Made by a program: the position numbers and the translations under genes
Shown here: piece by piece, positions 35,968 to 44,516 of the stretch
Layout: each line of letters opens with the position of its first letter
How positions within the stretch are numbered: the stretch's first letter is position 1
Origin: CAZUDO01 sp964618895
Lineage (GTDB): Bacteria; Desulfobacterota; Binatia; DP-6
Direction of reading: 5' to 3'
DNA: 64,000 nucleotides
NCBI GenBank assembly: GCA_964618895.1
Contig: CAZUDO010000041.1
Location: forward strand, 62,001-126,000
The notes under the pieces: model-generated
The model's database searches: none
Seen by the model: the letters and a program-made list of their open reading frames with translations, nothing else
What the model was told of the DNA's origin: nothing

Positions 35968-37563
35968 CTACATCCGGAACACGCCGAACGCCTCCGCCCC
36001 GCGCACCACGTTGCCGAACGCCGCCGACAGCGCGATGCCGAGGGCCGTGCGCGTATCGCGCGGGTCGATCACGCCGTCGTCCCACACCCGGCCGGTAGCG
36101 TAGAAGGCGTTCGACTCCTCGGTGATGCGCTGCTCGACCATCTGGCGGACGGCCTGGTCCTCGGCCTCGTCGTACGGCTGGCCGGCGCGCGCCGCCGCCC
36201 CGCGGCGGACGATCGACATGACGCCCGCCAGCTGCTCCGGCCCCATGACGGCGATCTTGTGGTTCGGCCAGGTGAACAGGAAGCGCGGGTCGTACGCGCG
36301 CCCGCACATGCCGTAGTTCCCCGCCCCGTACGAGCTGCCGATCATCACCGTGAACATCGGCACGGTCGAGTTCGACACCGCGTTGATCATTTTGGCGCCG
36401 TCCTTGATGATACCACCCTGCTCGTACTGCTTGCCGACCATGTAGCCGGTGATGTTGTGGAGGAAGAGGAGCGGCACGTCGAGCTTGTTGCACAGCTGGA
36501 TGAACTGCGCCGCCTTCTCGGAGGAGTCCGAGAACAGGATGCCGTTGTTGCCGAGGATACCGAGCGGGTAGCCATGCAAATGTGCCCAGCCGGTGATCAG
36601 CGTCTGGCCGTAGAGTGGCTTGAACTCCTCGAAGCGCGAGCCATCGACCAGGCGGGCGATCACCTCCCGGACCTCGAAGGGTTTCCGCACGTCCAGCGAG
36701 CCGATGCCGAGGAGCTCGTCCGGGTCGTAGCGCGGGTCTTCGGGCGGGGCCATCTTCGCCTGCCCGAGCTTCCGCCAGTTGAGATGGGCGACGATCTCGC
36801 GCCCGAGGCGGATGGCGTCGCGCTCGTCCTCGGCCAGGTAGTCGGAGACCCCGGAGATGCGGCTGTGCATCTCGGCGCCGCCGAGCGACTCCTCGTCGGT
36901 CTCCTCGTTGGTTGCCATCTTGACCAGCGGCGGGCCGGCCAGGAACACCTTGGCGCCGCCCTTCACCATGACGACGTAGTCCGACATGCCGGGCACGTAC
37001 GCGCCGCCGGCGGTCGAGTTGCCGAAGACGAGACACACGGTGGGGATGCGCTCCGCGGAGCGGCGGGTGAGGTCGCGGAAGCTCCGCCCGCCGCGGACGA
37101 AGATCTTCGCCTGCTCGGGCAGGTCGGCGCCGGCGGACTCGGTCAGGTTGATCACCGGCAGGCGGTTCTGGGCGGCGATGTCGGCGGCCCGGAAGGTCTT
37201 GTCGAGGCTGATCGGGTTGATGGCGCCGCCCTTCACCGTCGGATCGTTGGCGGACAGCAGACACTCGACGCCGCTCACCACCCCGATGCCGGTGACGCAG
37301 CTGCCGCCGAGGGCGTACTCGGTCCCCCAGCCGGCAAGCGGAGACAGCTCGAGAAACGGCGCATCACGATCGAGCAGCAGCTCGATGCGTTCCCGCGGGA
37401 GGAGCTTGCCGCGCTGGCGATGGCGGCTGACGTACTTCTCGCCGCCGCCGGCACGGGCCAGCGCCAGCTGCTCGTGGAGCAGACGCACCTGCTCGAGCAT
37501 CCCGGCGTAGTTGGTGCGGAAGGCCTCGGAGCGCGGATCGACGCGAGTGGGCAGCACGGGCAT
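35968..37563 (-). CDS. acyl-CoA carboxylase carboxyltransferase (beta) subunit
   Basis: 531 aa from ATG 37563; a longer ORF reads into the divergent P450 region and is an artefact. It carries the two crotonase-like carboxyltransferase halves: EKYVSRHRQRGKLLPRERIELLLD, then LVFGNSTAGGAYVPGMSDYVVMV (acyl-CoA side), and PLGILGNNGILFSDSSEKAAQFIQLCN, then GSSYGAGNYGMCGRAYDPRFLFTWPN (carboxybiotin side). This matches methylcrotonyl-/geranyl-CoA carboxylase beta chains more than propionyl-CoA ones. It needs a biotin subunit, probably the one at 26228-28288, though the two are 7.7 kb apart. Confidence 0.92.
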   Translation of the reverse strand: MPVLPTRVDPRSEAFRTNYAGMLEQVRLLHEQLALARAGGGEKYVSRHRQRGKLLPRERIELLLDRDAPFLELSPLAGWGTEYALGGSCVTGIGVVSGVECLLSANDPTVKGGAINPISLDKTFRAADIAAQNRLPVINLTESAGADLPEQAKIFVRGGRSFRDLTRRSAERIPTVCLVFGNSTAGGAYVPGMSDYVVMVKGGAKVFLAGPPLVKMATNEETDEESLGGAEMHSRISGVSDYLAEDERDAIRLGREIVAHLNWRKLGQAKMAPPEDPRYDPDELLGIGSLDVRKPFEVREVIARLVDGSRFEEFKPLYGQTLITGWAHLHGYPLGILGNNGILFSDSSEKAAQFIQLCNKLDVPLLFLHNITGYMVGKQYEQGGIIKDGAKMINAVSNSTVPMFTVMIGSSYGAGNYGMCGRAYDPRFLFTWPNHKIAVMGPEQLAGVMSIVRRGAAARAGQPYDEAEDQAVRQMVEQRITEESNAFYATGRVWDDGVIDPRDTRTALGIALSAAFGNVVRGAEAFGVFRM

Positions 37564-37686
37564 GGCGGCGGCTCGACGGCCCGGAGCGGTAGCACGAGGC
37601 TGCGGAGATTCCCAGGCTAGCCCCCGCGGGCTATCAGGGACCGGAGCGGTTGCATCCTGCCGGCAACCGCGCCAGAGGGGTCGGCG

Positions 37687-38871
37687 ATGGAGCTCAACCC
37701 GTTCTCGTACGAGTTCCACGCCGACCCCTACCCGACCTACCGCTGGCTGCGCGAGCACGCGCCGCTCTATTACAACCCGAGCCTCGACTTCTGGGCGCTG
37801 TCCCGCTACCGCGACGTGCTCGCCGCGACGCGCGACTGGGCGACGTACACCTCGTCCCAAGGCACCACCGTCGAGCGCGTCGACCCGGGCATGTTCGACG
37901 TGACGCCGATCATGATCTTCATGGACCCGCCGCGTCACGACCGGCTGCGGCGCTTGGTGAGCCACGCCTTTACGCCGCGGCGGATCGGCGCGCTCGAGCC
38001 GTTCATCCGGGCGACGGCGGTGCGGCTGCTCGATCGGTTGGTCGCGCAGGGGGGCGGCGACTTCGTAACCGAGTGCGCGACCCCGCTGCCGATGGAGGTG
38101 ATCTTCACCCTCCTCGGCGTGCCGGAGGCCGATCGCCGCCAGGTGCGGGACTGGATGGACACGGCGCTCGAACGCGACCGCGACACGCCGGTGCTGCCCG
38201 CACGCGCCGTCGAGGCCATGGCGAACAACATGCGCTACTGGTTCGGCCTCATCGGCGACCTGCGCGCGCGCCCGAACGACGGCCTCATCAGCTCGCTCCT
38301 GACGGTCGAGATCGAGGATGACCGTGGCGGCATGACCCGGCTGACCGACGGCGAGATCGCCGGCTTCTGCGCGCTTCTGGGCGCGGCCGGCAACGAGACG
38401 GTGACCAAGCTGCTCGCCAGCGCCGTCGTCCTGTTCGCGGGCCACCCGGCGGAGTACGCGACCGTGTGCGCCGATCCGTCCGCTATCCCCGACGCGGTCG
38501 AAGAGGTGCTGCGCTTCACCCCGCCGTCGCAGTATCAGGGGCGGGTGACCACGCGCGAGGTCGAATGGTACGGCCAGCGCGTGCCGGCCGGCGCGCGCAT
38601 CCTGCTCCTCACCGGGGCGGCCAACCGCGACGAGCGCGAGTTCCCGGACCCGGACCGGTTCGACGTCCACCGCCGGCCCGAGACGCACATCGGCTTGGGG
38701 CAGGGGATCCATTTCTGCCTGGGCGCGTCCCTGGCCCGGCTCGAAAGCCGCGTCGCGCTGGAGGAGTTCGCGCGCCGCTTCCCGCGCTATGCCGTCGACG
38801 AGGCCCGCTGCGTGCGCGTGCACATGAGCAACGTGCACGGGTACGAGCACGTCCCGTTCGTGGCCGGCTGA
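37687..38871 (+). CDS. cytochrome P450
   Basis: 394 aa, bacterial soluble class I length. The heme-thiolate C344 lies in GLGQGIHFCLGASLARLE. The K-helix ExxR is in VEEVLRFTPP. The I-helix oxygen motif is LLGAAGNETVTKLLA, with AGNET for the usual AGxDT. WMDPPRHDRLRRLVSHAFTPR is conserved. Needs a ferredoxin and reductase, not in the window. The CYP family is not assigned. Neighbouring acyl-CoA genes suggest hydroxylation of a lipid, terpenoid or xenobiotic before beta-oxidation. Convergent with the acyl-CoA dehydrogenase gene (4-bp gap) and divergent from the carboxyltransferase. Confidence 0.95.
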   Translation: MELNPFSYEFHADPYPTYRWLREHAPLYYNPSLDFWALSRYRDVLAATRDWATYTSSQGTTVERVDPGMFDVTPIMIFMDPPRHDRLRRLVSHAFTPRRIGALEPFIRATAVRLLDRLVAQGGGDFVTECATPLPMEVIFTLLGVPEADRRQVRDWMDTALERDRDTPVLPARAVEAMANNMRYWFGLIGDLRARPNDGLISSLLTVEIEDDRGGMTRLTDGEIAGFCALLGAAGNETVTKLLASAVVLFAGHPAEYATVCADPSAIPDAVEEVLRFTPPSQYQGRVTTREVEWYGQRVPAGARILLLTGAANRDEREFPDPDRFDVHRRPETHIGLGQGIHFCLGASLARLESRVALEEFARRFPRYAVDEARCVRVHMSNVHGYEHVPFVAG

Positions 38872-38875
38872 GCGA

Positions 38876-40030
38876 TCAGATGCCGAGCATCTTGGCGACG
38901 TAGGTCTTCATCACCTCGTCGGCCCCGCCGCCGATGCTCGCCAGGCGCGAGTCGACGAACGCGCGCGCGGCCGGGTTCTCGTAGATGTAGCCGGCGCCGC
39001 CGAAGATCTGCACGCAGGTGGTGGCCACGAACTGCTGCGCGGCGGTGATGAACACCTTGGCCATGGAGATGTCGACGGCGGCGTCCTCGCCGCGGACCAT
39101 ACGGCGGATACACCGGTGCGCCACCTCCTGCGCAGCCATGATCTGGATCAGCATGTCGACGAACTTGTGCTGCGTGACCTGCATCTTGGAGAGGGGTTTC
39201 CCGAACAGCATGCGCTCCTGGGCGTGCTTGAGCGTCACGTCCCACAGGTGGCGCGCCCCGGGTGGGCCCATGACGATCGGCACCATGCGCTCGTCTTGGA
39301 ACTGGTTCATCTGCTGCTGGAAGCCGCGGCGCGGGTCGCCGATGGTGTGGGACACCGGCACGCGCACGTCCTCGAAGAAGAGGAGGCCGGTGTCGGAGCC
39401 CTTGTTGCCGATCTTGTCGAGCAGTTGATAGCTGAAGCCGGGGCTGTCGGTTGGCACGATGATCTGGCTGAAGCCGCCGTACCCGGCCTCCGGGTCGGTG
39501 ACGGCGAGCAGGCAGAGCCAGTCGGCGGTGGCGGCATTGGTGATGTAGATCTTCGAGCCGTTGATCACCCAGTGGTCGCCGTCGCGCCGGGCGCGCGTCT
39601 TGATGCCGGCCACGTCCGAGCCGGCGGCCGGCTCGGTCACGGCGATCGCCGCCACGTGCTCGCCGCGGATGGCCGGCACCAGGTAGCGCTGCTTCAGCTC
39701 TTCGCTGCCGAAGCGCGCCAGCGCCGGGGTGGCCATGTCGGTCTGCACCGTGATGCCCATGGCGACGCCGGCGTTGTCGCACAGGGCCAGCTCTTCCAGG
39801 AAGATCGCCTGGAAGGAGTAGTCGAGGCCCTGGCCGCCGTAGCGCGGGTCGTAGCGCACCCCGAGGAGGCCGAGCGCGCCCATCGTGCGGTACAGGGACT
39901 TGTCGATGCGGCCGAGCTTGTCGAACTCGCGCGCGCGCGGTGCCAACTCGGTCTGCACGAAGCGGCGGACCGTCTCCCGGAACGCCAGGTGCTCGGGGCT
40001 GCCGTAGATGTCGTCGCCGGGGTTGGTCAT
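38876..40030 (-). CDS. acyl-CoA dehydrogenase
   Basis: 384 aa with GGAGGAT before ATG 40030. Family marks: RYGGQGLDYSFQAIFLEELA, FAD/substrate loop AIAVTEPAAGSDVAGIKT, INGSKIYITNAATADWLCLLA, a mid-domain beta sheet, and the C-terminal helices with CVQIFGGAGYIYENPAARAFVDSRLASIGGG, where the isovaleryl-CoA- or long-chain-type catalytic position lies. It oxidises acyl-CoA to 2-enoyl-CoA and passes electrons to ETF. Together with the carboxylase subunits and hydratase, it resembles the leucine/isovalerate or acyclic terpene route, but specificity is not resolved. Confidence 0.95.
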   Translation of the reverse strand: MTNPGDDIYGSPEHLAFRETVRRFVQTELAPRAREFDKLGRIDKSLYRTMGALGLLGVRYDPRYGGQGLDYSFQAIFLEELALCDNAGVAMGITVQTDMATPALARFGSEELKQRYLVPAIRGEHVAAIAVTEPAAGSDVAGIKTRARRDGDHWVINGSKIYITNAATADWLCLLAVTDPEAGYGGFSQIIVPTDSPGFSYQLLDKIGNKGSDTGLLFFEDVRVPVSHTIGDPRRGFQQQMNQFQDERMVPIVMGPPGARHLWDVTLKHAQERMLFGKPLSKMQVTQHKFVDMLIQIMAAQEVAHRCIRRMVRGEDAAVDISMAKVFITAAQQFVATTCVQIFGGAGYIYENPAARAFVDSRLASIGGGADEVMKTYVAKMLGI

Positions 40031-40087
40031 GGTTATCCTCCGGCGGGTGTTCTAGCGCACGGTCCGCCTCCGAATCCACGCGGGGGC

Positions 40088-40198
40088 GTGCCTCGTAGGG
40101 CAGAGCACACCTTCAAGGACGGGACGTTCTACTATCGCTTCTACGCCGACGAGCCCCGGCCCGGCGTCAGCTCCACGCCGGACGGCGCCGGCGCATGA
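40088..40198 (+). CDS. possible 36-aa fragment, antisense to the flank of a membrane-protein gene
   Basis: GTG 40088 opens RRAEHTFKDGTFYYRFYADE, an unusually protein-like, aromatic-rich stretch in less GC-extreme codons, ending at TGA 40196-40198. It lies in the 136-bp gap between two minus-strand genes and overlaps the 3' end of one by 32 bp. It could be a gene remnant; no family recognised. Confidence 0.2.
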   Translation: MPRRAEHTFKDGTFYYRFYADEPRPGVSSTPDGAGA

Positions 40199-40706
40199 TG
40201 AGGACGGCGCACAGGAGCGCGTCGACCGCCAGCTCGACGCGGGCGAACGGCCCGCCGTAGAAGCGTTCGTCCCAGTAGCTGACCGGGCTCTGCCAGCGCG
40301 TCGTCCAGTCGAACGGGAACAGCAGCAGGGGCCCGTCGTCGTGGTGGGTGAGCACGTCGACCGCCGCGTGGAGCGCACAGCCGAGCAGGAACCAGCGCAC
40401 ACCACGCGCACCGGCGACCAGGCTGGCTGCGAGCCCCGCCGCCAGGACGAGCGGCGCGTGCAGGAGGTTGTGGGACCAGATCCACAGCGGGTGCTCGAAG
40501 AAGAGGTGGTCGTAGACGTGGGCGAAGGTCGTCGCCACGGGCCAGCCGAGCACGCCACGGTAGTAGACCAGCGCGCCGAGGGAGAGCAGCCAGAGCGGCG
40601 CGTCGGGGGCCACCGCGCCCAAGACGAACGCCGTACCCGCTCGATCGCGCGGCCCGAGCCAGCGGCGCAGGGCGGCGGTCATGACGAGATGCGAGGGCGT
40701 CATCAT
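40167..40706 (-). CDS. membrane-bound metal-dependent hydrolase-like protein (DUF457/YdjM-like)
   Basis: 179 aa. MMTPSHLVMTAALRRWLG with a conserved early histidine, then GAVAPDAPLWL with an aspartate, HPLWIWSHNLLHAPLV and LHAAVDVLTHHDDG histidines, within about four hydrophobic helices. These spaced His/Asp residues are shared with the LexA-binding, inner-membrane DUF457/YdjM family, proposed to be zinc hydrolases. Follows the LLM oxidoreductase stop by 12 bp, so probably the last gene of a CyaY-LLM-hydrolase transcript. Confidence 0.7.
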   Translation of the reverse strand: MMTPSHLVMTAALRRWLGPRDRAGTAFVLGAVAPDAPLWLLSLGALVYYRGVLGWPVATTFAHVYDHLFFEHPLWIWSHNLLHAPLVLAAGLAASLVAGARGVRWFLLGCALHAAVDVLTHHDDGPLLLFPFDWTTRWQSPVSYWDERFYGGPFARVELAVDALLCAVLIMRRRRPAWS

Positions 40707-40718
40707 GGCGCGCGCTCA

Positions 40719-41693
40719 TCAGACGTGTCGCAGGACTTCCTCCGCCAGGCGGCGCAGCAGGTCGGTGCCGGCGAACGAGAACATGAGCTCGTCGACCCCG
40801 CATTCTCGCGCTCGGCGACGCAGCTCGACGACGCACTCCTCCGGCGTGCCGAGGAGCGCCATCGGGCCGTGTAGCAGCGCCTCCGGCGTCATGCCGAACA
40901 GGGGGCTCATCGCCTCCGCCGTCGCCCGGGTGGCGGCCGGCGAGTCGGTGAGGACGGTCATGAAGATCGTGCTGCTGATGGCGAGCGGACGATCGGTGTG
41001 CCCGGCGCGCGCCCGTTCGGCGCGCACGAAGGCCACTTTGGCCCGAAAGGCGGCGTCATCGAGCCGCGCCGTGTTGGCGGTGGCGATGTGGCCGGCGCGG
41101 CCCACGTCGCTGATGATGTTGAGCGCGTCGCCGTGGCGGGCCGCGATGCGCAGGAGGCCGCGGCCGCTGCCACCGAGCAGGAGGGGCGGGTGCGGGCGCT
41201 GCACCGGGCGGGGCGACAGGGTGGCGTCCTGGAACTGATAGAACTCGCCCGTGAACGAGAACGGCGTGTCGCCCCACAGGCCGCGCAGGCAGGTGAGCGC
41301 CTCGTCCAGCATGCGGAGTCGGGTGGTGATGTCGGGGAAGGCGAGCCCGGTCATGCGGAACTCGGTCTCGGTCCAGCCGGTGCCGAGGCCGGCGATCAAC
41401 CGCCCGCCGCTGAGTTCGTCCAGGGTGGCGAGGCTGCGCGCCGTGACCGCGGGATGGCGGAAGAGGTTGCACAGCACTAGATGCCCGATGCGGATGCGTG
41501 TGGTGACCTCGGCCGCCAGGGCGGCGATCACGATCGGATCGTAGGCCGGGAAGGGCAGGCGCTGGCGCTCCGGCCCCTCGTTGACGAGGTGGTCGGGGAA
41601 ATAGAGGGCGTCGAAGCCGAGGCCCTCGGCCGCCTGGGCCACGTCGCGCAGCTCCGACCATCCCGCCGAGCCGATCTGCAGTCCGAAGCGCAT
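40719..41693 (-). CDS. LLM-class (luciferase-like) flavin/F420-dependent oxidoreductase
   Basis: 324 aa from ATG 41693 (GGAG upstream); longer readings extend through cyaY and vapC as artefacts. TIM barrel of the bacterial luciferase superfamily: MRFGLQIGSAGWSELRDVAQAAEGLGFDALYFPDH, HLVLCNLFRHPAVTARSLATLDELSGGRLIAGLGTGW, HPPLLLGGSG. The pattern fits the F420-type mycobacterial subfamily (TIGR03621-like), but the cofactor (FMN or F420) cannot be fixed. Possible monooxygenase or dehydrogenase. Two bases separate it from the cyaY stop. Confidence 0.85.
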   Translation of the reverse strand: MRFGLQIGSAGWSELRDVAQAAEGLGFDALYFPDHLVNEGPERQRLPFPAYDPIVIAALAAEVTTRIRIGHLVLCNLFRHPAVTARSLATLDELSGGRLIAGLGTGWTETEFRMTGLAFPDITTRLRMLDEALTCLRGLWGDTPFSFTGEFYQFQDATLSPRPVQRPHPPLLLGGSGRGLLRIAARHGDALNIISDVGRAGHIATANTARLDDAAFRAKVAFVRAERARAGHTDRPLAISSTIFMTVLTDSPAATRATAEAMSPLFGMTPEALLHGPMALLGTPEECVVELRRRARECGVDELMFSFAGTDLLRRLAEEVLRHV

Positions 41694-41695
41694 GC

Positions 41696-42025
41696 TCACT
41701 CCTCGAAGGCGACGCGCCGGCCGAGCTTGTCGCTGACGACGCCGGCCAGCCGTTCGTACAGCGTGTGCCCGTCCCGGTCGTCGACCCAGCGCGCGTGCTC
41801 CGCGTCCCAGTTGTAGTGCCAGGCGCGCGCGCTGGCCGCGAGCCACATCTGGCGGGCGGCCGACTGGCGGTTCAGGACGAAACGGGTCCCGTCGTCGAAC
41901 TCGAGGACCAGGAGGCCGTCGCTCGGCGTGCAGTCGAGCGCGTCGTCGTCGAGCCGCGTCACCCAGCGATCGACGGCCTTGAGACAGGCGTCGGCGAGTT
42001 GGGCGTACTCCTGGGGCGCCAGCAT
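41696..42025 (-). CDS. cyaY: frataxin-like iron donor protein CyaY
   Basis: 109 aa. LAPQEYAQLADACLKAVDRWV is the acidic first helix. VLEFDDGTRFVLNRQSAARQMWLAASARAWHYNW is the frataxin sheet with the characteristic NRQ..QMWLA motif. ATG 42025 is preferred over 42043. Frataxin binds iron and tunes Fe-S cluster assembly on IscS/IscU; it is usual in proteobacteria and absent from most Gram-positives, supporting a proteobacterial-like host. No isc genes lie next to it. Likely in one transcript with the LLM oxidoreductase. Confidence 0.88.
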   Translation of the reverse strand: MLAPQEYAQLADACLKAVDRWVTRLDDDALDCTPSDGLLVLEFDDGTRFVLNRQSAARQMWLAASARAWHYNWDAEHARWVDDRDGHTLYERLAGVVSDKLGRRVAFEE

Positions 42026-42130
42026 GGCGGCCGAGTGTAGCACGCGGTCGGGGTGACGCGAGGGGTTGCGACGGCTTGGCGGCGGGCGCGGTGCTCACAT
42101 GGGTGGCGAGGAGCTGATCGAGACCACCCG

Positions 42131-42508
42131 TTAGCGCGCCGGTGCATGTGCGACGCGGAGCTCGGCGGCCAGGGATGCGAGGTTGCCATCCACGGTCCAC
42201 AGGGTGCATCGCTCCACCAGCGTCGCGGCCAGCAGGTGGGCGTCGACCCATCCGATGCCCCGCCCACGGAGCGTGCGGCTGTTCACGAACTCGACGACCT
42301 CCGCATGCGGTACCGTGCTGGCCCGATGAATCTTCGCGTACGCCGTGAGCAGCGGGGTGCGTCCTCCGCTGTCCCCGATCAGGAGTTCCCCGTGGACGAG
42401 ATCGTGGCCCAGGACCTGGTCGTTGGCCAAGAGGGGATCGAGCCCGCTCGCGTATGGGTCCCGCCCTGCGAGGAACCGGATCCAGACCGACGTATCGACC
42501 AGGACCAC
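42131..42508 (-). CDS. vapC: VapC-type PIN-domain toxin with a truncated partner
   Basis: 125 aa from GTG 42508, overlapping the vapB remnant stop (TAGTG). PIN acidic residues: MVLVDTSVWIRFL, HDLVHGELLIGD, GWVDAHLLAATL, WTVDGNL. It belongs to a different PIN subgroup from the toxin at 33359. The toxin frame is intact, yet only the C-terminal third of its antitoxin remains, so either the toxin is silent or inactive, or another VapB protects the cell. Confidence 0.85.
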   Translation of the reverse strand: MVLVDTSVWIRFLAGRDPYASGLDPLLANDQVLGHDLVHGELLIGDSGGRTPLLTAYAKIHRASTVPHAEVVEFVNSRTLRGRGIGWVDAHLLAATLVERCTLWTVDGNLASLAAELRVAHAPAR

Positions 42509-42630
42509 TACGCCGCGCGTCGCTTACGTACCGGCCGCTCGCGGCGTCGGGGGACGTCCCGTACCGCGCTTTCCGATCCGCGCAACGCGCGCAGACGCTC
42601 GTACGCGGCGTGGCGGAGGACGCGACTAGT
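42508..42630 (-). pseudogene. VapB antitoxin remnant (C-terminal ~40 codons)
   Basis: The frame TSRVLRHAAYERLRALRGSE, then SAVRDVPRRRERPVRKRRAA, ends at a TAG overlapping the vapC GTG. The L-G-S-E...VPRRR ending is the usual C-terminus of RHH VapB antitoxins. An in-frame TGA (42633-42631) closes the frame upstream, where the diiron-protein gene begins on the same strand, and no ATG/GTG/TTG start is available. The RHH half appears to have been removed when the diiron gene arrived or by a deletion. Confidence 0.65.
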
Positions 42631-43726
42631 TCAGCTCGCTGAGCACCCAGGCCGCCGTGTCCTCCGGCAGGTCGGGCACGTACTGCAGGAACTCGTCCAC
42701 GTTTCGCCCCACCAGCTTGCCGGCGAGGTTCGCGTACAGGAACTCGTGGTACTGCTCGGCGACGCGCCGACTGAGGAGCCCGAGGCGCTTCAACGTCGGC
42801 ACCACGAAGCCCTGCACCGGGCCGAGACGCATGCCCTTGCCGTCGGTGCCCATGAGCTCGTCGCGCTCCTGTTGCAGCGAGGTGAGCAACGCCACCGGAT
42901 CGGCGCCGCCTTCCTGCCACACCTGCAGGATGCGGCCGAGCATGCCCTGCTGCTGGCGGTTGTCGATCAGCGTGCGCGCCGCTTCGAGCGCGAAGTCCTC
43001 CAGGTCCGTCCGGTCAGCCGCGCTGAGACACGGCACGCAGCGCTCGATGTACTGCACGCCGTAGGCGTGGTGGCGGGATTCGTCGCGCGCGACATACGTG
43101 AGCAGGTCGCGCAGGAGCGGCTCGCGGGTCAGGTTCCGCATCTCGCGGAAGCTGTAGAGCGCGAGGCCCTCGACCACGATCTGCATGCCGACCAGCTTCT
43201 TCATCCAGTCGCCGGTCTCGAGGGTGGCGTCCAGGATGCGGCGCAGCGGCGGGGCGATCGGGTGCACCTCGTCCAGCTTGGCGATGTACTTGGCGAATGC
43301 CTCGACGTGGCGCGCCTCGTCCATCGTCTGCGTGGCGGCGTAGAACTTGGCGTCGGTGTGCGGGACGGCGTTCACCAGCTGGGCGGCCACCATGAGCGCG
43401 CCCTGCTCGCCGTGCAGGAACTGGCTCAGGCGGAAGCCGGCGGTGCGGCGGGTGAGCTCCCAGACGGTGTCGGGCGGGAGCGACTTCCAGTACGACGTGC
43501 GCTCGATCGGCAGCGGGCCGCCGAGCGGCGTGGCGGCGAACAGCTCGCGGTCGATCGGGCGCTCCCAGTCGAGGTCGCGCTCGGCCACCCACTGGGCCTC
43601 GGTCGCCTTGACGTAGAGGCGGCGCAGCTCCTCGACCTCGGGCTCGTAGTTCCACTGGTAGATGACCGTCATCGCGGTGGCGAGGTCGGGCTCCTGGGTG
43701 GTGGTGCGGGTCGTGAACTCGGCCAT
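42626..43726 (-). CDS. ferritin-like diiron oxygenase/oxidase family protein
   Basis: 366 aa, all-helical. Paired carboxylate-histidine motifs are FLHGEQGALMVAAQL, TMDEARHVEAFAKYI, VEGLALYSF and VARDESRHHAYGVQY, the E, ExxH, E, ExxH set of a non-heme diiron four-helix bundle (R2-like/ferritin-like). Conserved in many actinobacteria and proteobacteria as an uncharacterised oxygenase; the substrate is unknown. It follows the GntR regulator by 25 bp with GAAGGGAG before ATG 43726, so it is the obvious target of that regulator. Confidence 0.75.
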   Translation of the reverse strand: MAEFTTRTTTQEPDLATAMTVIYQWNYEPEVEELRRLYVKATEAQWVAERDLDWERPIDRELFAATPLGGPLPIERTSYWKSLPPDTVWELTRRTAGFRLSQFLHGEQGALMVAAQLVNAVPHTDAKFYAATQTMDEARHVEAFAKYIAKLDEVHPIAPPLRRILDATLETGDWMKKLVGMQIVVEGLALYSFREMRNLTREPLLRDLLTYVARDESRHHAYGVQYIERCVPCLSAADRTDLEDFALEAARTLIDNRQQQGMLGRILQVWQEGGADPVALLTSLQQERDELMGTDGKGMRLGPVQGFVVPTLKRLGLLSRRVAEQYHEFLYANLAGKLVGRNVDEFLQYVPDLPEDTAAWVLSELN

Positions 43727-43751
43727 GGGGTGTCTCCCTTCGGGCTGTGGG

Positions 43752-44507
43752 TCAGTGGGGTGATGCGGCCGCGGGCGGGTCGGCGGCGACGCCGGTATCC
43801 CCGACCACGGTGATGAGACGCTGCAGCGCGGCCAGCGCTTCGGCTGGACGCCCGGCGTCGATGGCGGTCAGGCACGCGTCGATCATGGGCACGAGCCGGC
43901 CGGGGTCGCGGCGCAGGCGGCGGCGCATCTCGCGTAGCGGCTCGGACGCCAGCAGTGTGCGGGTGCGGCGCGCCAGCATCTGCCAGACGCGGTTGCGGGT
44001 CATGTCGGCAAGGGCCACCAGGATGTCGCGCGCGGCCGCGAACCGTTCTTCGCGCTCGCTGCGCTCGTCGGCGATGCGGTCGCGCAGCCGGCGAAGCGCC
44101 GCCCGCTCCTCGGGGTGATGGCGCGCGATGGCGAGGCGGGCCATCTCGAAGAGCAGCGGCACGATCACCTCGGCGGTCTCGACCAGGACGTCGGCATCGA
44201 CGCGCCCGCCGTGGAAGATCATGGGCGCGAGCACCTCGAAGGAGGCATCGACCAGAGGCCGGACCGTGGCGCCGTCGCCCTGCCGGACGCTCACCAGGCC
44301 GAGACCTTCGAGCACCTTGATGGCCTCGCGCAGGGAAGTCCGGTTGACCCGGAACTGCTCCGCCAGCTCACGCTCCGGGGGCAGCTTCTGGCCGGCGGGG
44401 AAACGTCCGTCGAGGATCGCGTCCCGGAGCTGCTCGGCCACGTCCTCGTGGAGGCGACGGCGCGCTGGGGGGCGGAAGTTCGAGATCGAACCGTGGGGCA
44501 AAGGCAC
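43752..44507 (-). CDS. GntR/FadR family transcriptional regulator (FCD domain)
   Basis: 251 aa from GTG 44507. Winged helix: LHEDVAEQLRDAILDGRFPAGQKLPPERELAEQFRVNRTSLREAIKVLEGLGLVSVRQGDGATV. The FCD effector domain follows with a typical helical bundle. The longer TTG 44537 reading is rejected because it starts inside the promoter/operator. FadR-type regulators sense organic acids or acyl-CoA. It precedes the diiron gene in one operon, is divergent from groES, and carries a PdhR/FadR-like TGGT-N3-ACCA operator in its promoter, implying autorepression. Confidence 0.88.
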   Translation of the reverse strand: MPLPHGSISNFRPPARRRLHEDVAEQLRDAILDGRFPAGQKLPPERELAEQFRVNRTSLREAIKVLEGLGLVSVRQGDGATVRPLVDASFEVLAPMIFHGGRVDADVLVETAEVIVPLLFEMARLAIARHHPEERAALRRLRDRIADERSEREERFAAARDILVALADMTRNRVWQMLARRTRTLLASEPLREMRRRLRRDPGRLVPMIDACLTAIDAGRPAEALAALQRLITVVGDTGVAADPPAAASPH

Positions 44508-44516
44508 AGTGGCCTG

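Noticed and set aside
35968..38850. A 960-codon reading of the carboxyltransferase
   Set aside because: The N-terminal 430 codons are antisense to the P450 gene; the real start is ATG 37563.
40719..42920. A 733-codon reading of the LLM oxidoreductase
   Set aside because: It reads through cyaY, vapC and the diiron gene in a wrong frame; the barrel starts at ATG 41693.
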